DNA from: Halonatronomonas betaini
GTDB taxonomy: Bacteria; Bacillota; Halanaerobiia; Halanaerobiales; Halarsenatibacteraceae
Length of the DNA stretch: 64,000 nt
Direction: 5' to 3'
Assembly: GCF_015666175.1 (NCBI RefSeq)
Contig: NZ_JADPIE010000002.1
Span: 124,001-188,000, forward strand
In this document: positions 60,120 to 64,000 of the stretch, piece after piece
Position numbering within the stretch: position 1 is the stretch's first letter
Layout: each line of letters starts with the position of its first letter
Made by a program: the position numbers and the translations under genes
Notes under the pieces: generated by a model
Told to the model about the DNA's origin: nothing
The model's database searches: none
The model's input: the letters and a program-made list of their open reading frames with translations, nothing else

Positions 60120-60245
60120 ATGCTTGAGGGTATTTTCTGTCAGAACTGTGGCCAGCTCAGTGATTTTAGTTTTTATCATGAGAATGACCTCTATGAACTG
60201 CAGTGTATTATTTGCGGGGCGGAGGGTAGAGATTTAGTTTTCTAA
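60120..60245 (+). CDS. 41-residue zinc-ribbon protein
   Basis: ATG at 60120 behind GGAGGTGGTGTTA. The protein has two cysteine pairs, CQNCGQ and CIICGA, about 20 residues apart, so it is likely to bind zinc; the rest is short acidic sequence. It resembles Com-like translational regulators of phages. The SD and coding pattern support it, though it is short. Confidence 0.6.
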   Translation: MLEGIFCQNCGQLSDFSFYHENDLYELQCIICGAEGRDLVF

Positions 60246-60325
60246 GTCATTTATAAGTCAGACCACCGGGGCGAGAGAACTGTGAGGATCTAGTATTAAA
60301 AATTTAATTCAGGGGGAATCTGAAG

Positions 60326-60514
60326 ATGATATTAATGGTTAAGTGTTTGCGCTGTGGCCATAAGCTGGTTTTAAATGTTGGGGAAGGTGGACTGGAGGCT
60401 GCTAGTTGCAGTATCTGCGGGGCTCCTGGGGTTGATCTGAAGCTGATAGGGGATGTAAAAAAGATGATGCCGGATAGTGAGTTAATTGCTGGAGTTTTTG
60501 GGAGAGTGGCTTAA
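60326..60514 (+). CDS. 62-residue zinc-ribbon protein
   Basis: Two cysteine pairs, CLRCGH and CSICGA, about 20 residues apart, then a C-terminal helix. Same kind of protein as the preceding small gene, with an 80-base gap. SD AGGGGGA before the ATG. Probably zinc-binding; no known partner. Confidence 0.65.
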   Translation: MILMVKCLRCGHKLVLNVGEGGLEAASCSICGAPGVDLKLIGDVKKMMPDSELIAGVFGRVA

Positions 60515-60536
60515 ATTATGAGAGGGGTTGATCTGT

Positions 60537-61163
60537 ATGGCAGAGGTTAAGGGTCCGTTGATGTCGATGAGTGCCAGCGGGAGGTTAGGCAAAGATGTGG
60601 TTTATTTTGAGCGTGATGGCAAGCAGCTTGTCAGGAAATATGTGAAGCATTCTATTTCTGATAGCAGCAAGAGTGTTAATAACCGGAATATTTTTAAGGA
60701 GGCGATAAAGCTTTCCAAGCAGCTGACTGATCTTGATAGGGAGGCCTGGAATCTGATGACTGAGGGGCTGCCGATCAATGGCCATAATCTTTTTATGAAG
60801 CTTGCGATGGATACGATGCATAGTGGCAATGATTTTCTGCCGGTCTCTATTCATAATTATAGTTTTATGGCTAATAAGGCCTGTGACAATTATCTCCGGC
60901 TGGATGTGGCCTTTAATGGTAAGCCTGATGGTGATTTCTTCTTATTTATCGGTGAGGGCAGTTTTAAGGACTGGGTTGCCGGGGATGTGATTAATGGCGA
61001 GGGTGGTGTTAGTGACCTGCTGCTTTTTAGTCTGGCGAATACTGGCAAAACCGGTTCTGGAGGCTTTACTGTTAATGGTTTCCTGCCTGGTCAGGAATAC
61101 TGGTTCAGGTTGGTCGAAACTGAATATCAGGGGATTTCGGCAGTTTTCAATTTTGGAGGATAG
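60537..61163 (+). CDS. Phage-type structural protein, DUF6266-like front and Fn3-like end
   Basis: 208 residues from the ATG at 60537 (GAGGGG upstream). The front VKGPLMSMSASGRLGKDVVYF and KQLVRKYVK matches a pattern seen often in clostridial prophage structural proteins (VKGPL.S..ASG.lG...vf). The last 80 residues look like an Fn3 or beta-sandwich domain (TVNGFLPGQEYWFRL). It follows two zinc-ribbon genes and precedes an endolysin, as in a tail/lysis cassette. GC-rich. Confidence 0.6.
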   Translation: MAEVKGPLMSMSASGRLGKDVVYFERDGKQLVRKYVKHSISDSSKSVNNRNIFKEAIKLSKQLTDLDREAWNLMTEGLPINGHNLFMKLAMDTMHSGNDFLPVSIHNYSFMANKACDNYLRLDVAFNGKPDGDFFLFIGEGSFKDWVAGDVINGEGGVSDLLLFSLANTGKTGSGGFTVNGFLPGQEYWFRLVETEYQGISAVFNFGG

Positions 61164-61223
61164 TAGGAGGGGTGTAGGAGGGATGTAGGAGGGATAGCGG
61201 ACTAAAGAAAGGGGGAACAGATA

Positions 61224-61799
61224 ATGAATAAGATTAAGTCGATAGCGATAGATGTCGGTCATGGCGGGAAGGATCCAGGGGCGGTTGCTGATCTTTATGA
61301 CGATGGGGCTGCCAGGCTGGCCAACCGTGGTAGATTGCTGGAGAAGGATTTGAATTTGCGGCTCGGGGCTGAGGTCTTTGGCCAGGCCCTGGAGGCCGGA
61401 TTTGATGCTCATCTCCTCCGGGGCGGGGATTATGATCAGTCTCTGGGCCAGCGGACTGATCTGGCCAACCGGCTTGGAGTTGATTTGTTTTTGTCTATCC
61501 ATCATAATGGGGCGGCTTCTGCCGCTGCTGGCGGAACTGAGACTTTTTATTTTCCCGGGAGCCAGGGCGGTGAGCTGGCTGCCAGGCTGGTTCAGGCTGC
61601 CATGGTTGAGGCGCTGGGGCTTGCTGACCGGGGGATTAAGGCTGCTGACAATCTCCATGTATTGCGGGCAACCGGGATGCCGGCTATTCTGATTGAGCCG
61701 CTCTTTTTGACCGGGGAGGCTGATCAGGTGATACTTTGTGATGGTGGCTATTTTAGGAGGCTGGCTCAGGCGATTGTTGGAGGGATTCTGGGGGGATAG
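61224..61799 (+). CDS. N-acetylmuramoyl-L-alanine amidase, phage endolysin type (Amidase_3)
   Basis: 191 residues, no signal peptide, as in endolysins. DVGHGGKDPGAV (first zinc histidine), RLLEKDLNLRLG (glutamate ligand region), SIHHNGAAS (the second histidine) and ATGMPAILIEPLFLTG (catalytic glutamate) are the Amidase_3 landmarks. SD AAAGGGGG before the ATG. Much higher GC than the regions to either side, a sign of transfer. No holin gene is seen beside it. Confidence 0.92.
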   Translation: MNKIKSIAIDVGHGGKDPGAVADLYDDGAARLANRGRLLEKDLNLRLGAEVFGQALEAGFDAHLLRGGDYDQSLGQRTDLANRLGVDLFLSIHHNGAASAAAGGTETFYFPGSQGGELAARLVQAAMVEALGLADRGIKAADNLHVLRATGMPAILIEPLFLTGEADQVILCDGGYFRRLAQAIVGGILGG

Positions 61800-61960
61800 G
61801 GGGTTGGGCGGCTGAAAGTATTAGATAAGACTAGTTATATCGAACTATTTAGGTATAAAGTCTCATAATTATCGCCCTCTTTTTGAAGGAAAAAATGCCA
61901 TAATATTCAAGTTTAATTAATAAGTATGATTTATCAACTTTATTATAGGGGGTAGATAAT

Positions 61961-63430
61961 ATGAGAGTATCGAAAATTAAGCTGGTTGGTATTATTTTTC
62001 TATTAGTCTCCTTTTCTCTGGCTATGACTGCCTGTGATGGTTTAGATGATGGTGTGACCGTTGACGATGATAATGTTTCAGAATATGAAATATTGGTTTA
62101 TGATGAGACCAATGATGAACCGATTGAAGGTGCAGATATAAGTCTTGGAACTAATACTGATGAAACTGACTCAAAAGGGGTTGCTACCTTTGAGGATATT
62201 GAAGAAGGGGAGAATGAATTAGTTATAGATGCTCCTGCTTACGAAGATTATAGTGAATATGTTGAAGTCAGCGAGGAGACATCTCCCCATTCTACATATC
62301 TTGAATTAGAAATTGAGCTCGCAGACTTACCCAGAAGTATGGTGGATGAGGGGCCGGAGTCTACTGGTCTTTCTCTAGGAAATACTGTGATTGCACAGGA
62401 TATTTATGATAGAGATGTTGGATATATGGTTCTGAAATCTACTGCTAATCTTTATCTTAATTTACTTGATGAATATAATGACTGGATAGAGAATAAGATT
62501 AATGAAATAATGAGAGCTGATAGAGATACTGGAATTGATCTGGATATGATTGTTGGCGGAGAATATCAGGAGGAATGGAGTTACACTTGCAGCGATGACA
62601 ATGAACTAAATAGAGAAATGCTGGGGGTCTTAACTGACGAAAGTGAGCATGAAATAAATGAAGGGGATAATGATAGTGATTATTATGAAAATAAATATAA
62701 AATAGAAATAGATATTGAAAATGAAGAAAATAAAAAAGGTGAGCTTTATTTCAGTGATGATTATACCAGATATAATTATTTAGAGGAAACTGAACTACAT
62801 ATTCCTCAAAATGGTGAGGTTGTTGTGGTAGATGCTCATTTTCAGGTTATTCATGATGAAGTTGAAAGATTTACTGTCATTTCATTTAATGTAAATGATA
62901 ATGTTTACTTTAATGATGATGATTATTTTTCAATGGAAATGAACTTATTTGCAAATATTCAGGAGAATGGAGATGAAAAAACTGTAGAGTTTATTTATAA
63001 TGAAAAAGATGATCATGAGAAAGATGAGGGTATTACAGCGAATTATGTTACAAAGTTAGCAGGTATTGAAGCTGATGATAATTTGACTGTTGGTTTAAAT
63101 ACCTGGTTTGGAAAAATCGGCGATGACAATCCTGGCTATGCGATGAATTTTGTACTTGGAGAAAATGAAGCAGATGAGATCTCTGATATAACTTCAGGAG
63201 AAATTAATGATCTGGTGATCTACGGTTTTGTTGATGATATTGATTCTTTCCCAAATGAAAAAAATGATAGTCCGGAACATGATTTTTACAGTGAAGAATC
63301 GTTTATAGACGAGGAAGGTTATCCAGACCAGGAGCAGGTGGATGAGATTTCAGAAAGTATGAATTATGATATAAATGCTAGTGATTTTGGTAATCCATCT
63401 GCTTTAATTGAGGAAATGGGATTATATTAA
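61961..63430 (+). CDS. Acidic lipoprotein with carboxypeptidase-regulatory-like domain
   Basis: 489 residues. A type II signal peptide (lysines, a hydrophobic core, lipobox MTAC at about residues 22-25) is present. Residues 45-110 form a carboxypeptidase-regulatory-like fold (DETNDEPIEGADISLG, KGVATFEDIEEG). The remaining 370 residues are extremely acidic, D/E-rich and beta-rich, with no known family. Such acidity is usual for exposed proteins of halophiles. GGGGG is before the ATG. It is transcribed in the same direction as the endolysin but 160 bases away and probably belongs to the host. A terminator follows. Confidence 0.75.
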   Translation: MRVSKIKLVGIIFLLVSFSLAMTACDGLDDGVTVDDDNVSEYEILVYDETNDEPIEGADISLGTNTDETDSKGVATFEDIEEGENELVIDAPAYEDYSEYVEVSEETSPHSTYLELEIELADLPRSMVDEGPESTGLSLGNTVIAQDIYDRDVGYMVLKSTANLYLNLLDEYNDWIENKINEIMRADRDTGIDLDMIVGGEYQEEWSYTCSDDNELNREMLGVLTDESEHEINEGDNDSDYYENKYKIEIDIENEENKKGELYFSDDYTRYNYLEETELHIPQNGEVVVVDAHFQVIHDEVERFTVISFNVNDNVYFNDDDYFSMEMNLFANIQENGDEKTVEFIYNEKDDHEKDEGITANYVTKLAGIEADDNLTVGLNTWFGKIGDDNPGYAMNFVLGENEADEISDITSGEINDLVIYGFVDDIDSFPNEKNDSPEHDFYSEESFIDEEGYPDQEQVDEISESMNYDINASDFGNPSALIEEMGLY

Positions 63431-63443
63431 GATAGAATTTAAG

Positions 63444-63480
63444 ACCCCACCAGTTCAAATCTTTTAAAGCTGGTGGGGTT
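63444..63480. terminator. Terminator after the lipoprotein gene
   Basis: ACCCCACCAG and CTGGTGGGGTT make an eleven-pair stem. It falls 14 bases after the lipoprotein stop, and it also lies just after the end of the leftward gene at 63483, so it may serve both directions. Confidence 0.8.
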
Positions 63481-63482
63481 AG

Positions 63483-63758
63483 CTATATTTTCAATCTATA
63501 TCTTCTTTCACCGATCTTTTCGAGTTTGGAATTCCTTGATTTTATCATCATTTTATAAAGTAATAGTCTCTTTTCAGGGTCTCTATGCCTGGGGCCGCTG
63601 CGATAGCTGTTTTGAGCTGAGCTATTAGATGCTTTTGTATCAGTCTGTGATTTGTTCTGGCTGTTTGCTTCCAGGTAGTCTCTAACTTTAAGCATTTTAG
63701 CTCTTTTTTGACTGCGAGTTTTTCTATATCCATCTAAAGTTATTTTTGCCATCGCCAT
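63483..63758 (-). CDS. Small basic protein, unknown
   Basis: 91 residues, strongly basic and Ser/Asn/Gln-rich in the middle (KASNSSAQNSYRS). No family is recognised. It has an AGATGG-like site before the ATG. Gene or short structural protein cannot be told apart; conserved neighbours are not in view. Confidence 0.45.
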   Translation of the reverse strand: MAMAKITLDGYRKTRSQKRAKMLKVRDYLEANSQNKSQTDTKASNSSAQNSYRSGPRHRDPEKRLLLYKMMIKSRNSKLEKIGERRYRLKI

Positions 63759-63860
63759 CTCCCCCTTTGTAACTTTAATTTTAGCATAATAATATTTCTT
63801 TTAGAAACTTAACGGATTTGTAAATGGAAAGAGCCTGGCCAGGCCCAGACTCTTTGTTGG

Positions 63861-64000
63861 TTATTCTTCTTCTGCTTCTTCTGGTTCAGTTTCGGTGGCT
63901 GCTTCTTTTTGAGCCTTAGCAGCTTTGGCCATTCCTTCAACTTTTTCTAGTAGTTCTGGCATCATTTCAAATAATTTATCCAGTGATCTTTTGCCATCTA
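63861..64000 (-). CDS. Partial small protein with acidic tail (N-terminus beyond window)
   Basis: The last 46 codons before the stop at 63861 read KLFEMMPELLEKVEGMAKAA followed by a glutamate-rich end (EPEEAEEE). The N-terminus lies outside. A hairpin (AGAG/CTCT and CTGG/CCAG) sits at about 63828-63855, after the stop. Function not known. Confidence 0.45.
   Translation of the reverse strand, partial: DGKRSLDKLFEMMPELLEKVEGMAKAAKAQKEAATETEPEEAEEE

Overview
The window looks like chromosome of an anaerobic, low-GC, Gram-positive-lineage bacterium. The signs are AT-rich DNA, strong AAAGGAGG-type ribosome sites, frequent TTG/GTG starts, the oxygen-independent (cbi) cobalamin pathway, c-di-GMP and B12 riboswitches, and AbrB/XRE regulators. 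Many exported or surface proteins are very acidic (the solute-binding proteins and the 489-residue lipoprotein), which suggests a halophile. I infer the order Halanaerobiales or a close relative; this is a judgement, not a search result.

Layout. (1) 1-3.3 kb: c-di-GMP/B12 sensing, with a partial B12-binding protein, a broken GGDEF gene and a FapA/DUF342 gene behind a c-di-GMP-I riboswitch and terminator. (2) 3.4-23.35 kb: one leftward B12 operon under a cobalamin riboswitch with a terminator. Its order is cbiC-D-E-T-L-(F::K)-btuF-btuC-btuD-cbiH-J-G-two short cbiP-like genes-btuC-btuD-cbiA-cbiB-pduX-cobD-btuF. It covers sirohydrochlorin to cobinamide phosphate plus corrinoid uptake; nucleotide-loop genes (cobU/S/T/C) and an adenosyltransferase are not here. 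Oddities are a CbiF-CbiK fusion, two CbiP paralogues lacking the glutaminase half, a duplicated btuCD pair, and a cobD with no ATG/GTG/TTG start. (3) 23.4-33.4 kb: a decay zone of live genes (membrane protein, DUF2268 protease, aminoglycoside and macrolide resistance enzymes, nitroreductase, S66 peptidase) between remnants of aroC, CPBP protease, LUD protein, ImmA peptidase and ankyrin genes, plus a MerR gene split at an A7 slip site. (4) 33.7-37.4 kb: a four-gene unit of mostly unknown function, including a tandem HD protein whose first HD domain has lost its metal residues. (5) 37.9-49.3 kb: sugar-acid use, with a GH3 glycosidase, KDG kinase, a truncated KDPG aldolase, a complete oligopeptide-type ABC transporter, a mannonate-dehydratase-like enzyme and a GntR regulator with three recognisable operators. 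(6) 49.4-52.1 kb: an IS256-family element and a PD-(D/E)XK nuclease-family gene. (7) 52.6-61.8 kb: a prophage- or plasmid-like module. Leftward are XRE and AbrB regulators, a sigma-like protein, DnaB helicase and a replication protein; rightward are zinc-ribbon proteins, a phage-type structural protein and an endolysin, with a clear rise in GC at 59.4-61.8 kb. No integrase, terminase or capsid gene is visible. (8) 62-64 kb: an acidic lipoprotein and two small unknown genes.

The metabolic parts fit together: corrinoid made or imported here is sensed by the riboswitch. Uronate-derived mannonate would go to KDG and KDPG by the dehydratase and kinase, but the local aldolase is only a C-terminal stub, so the last step must be supplied elsewhere.
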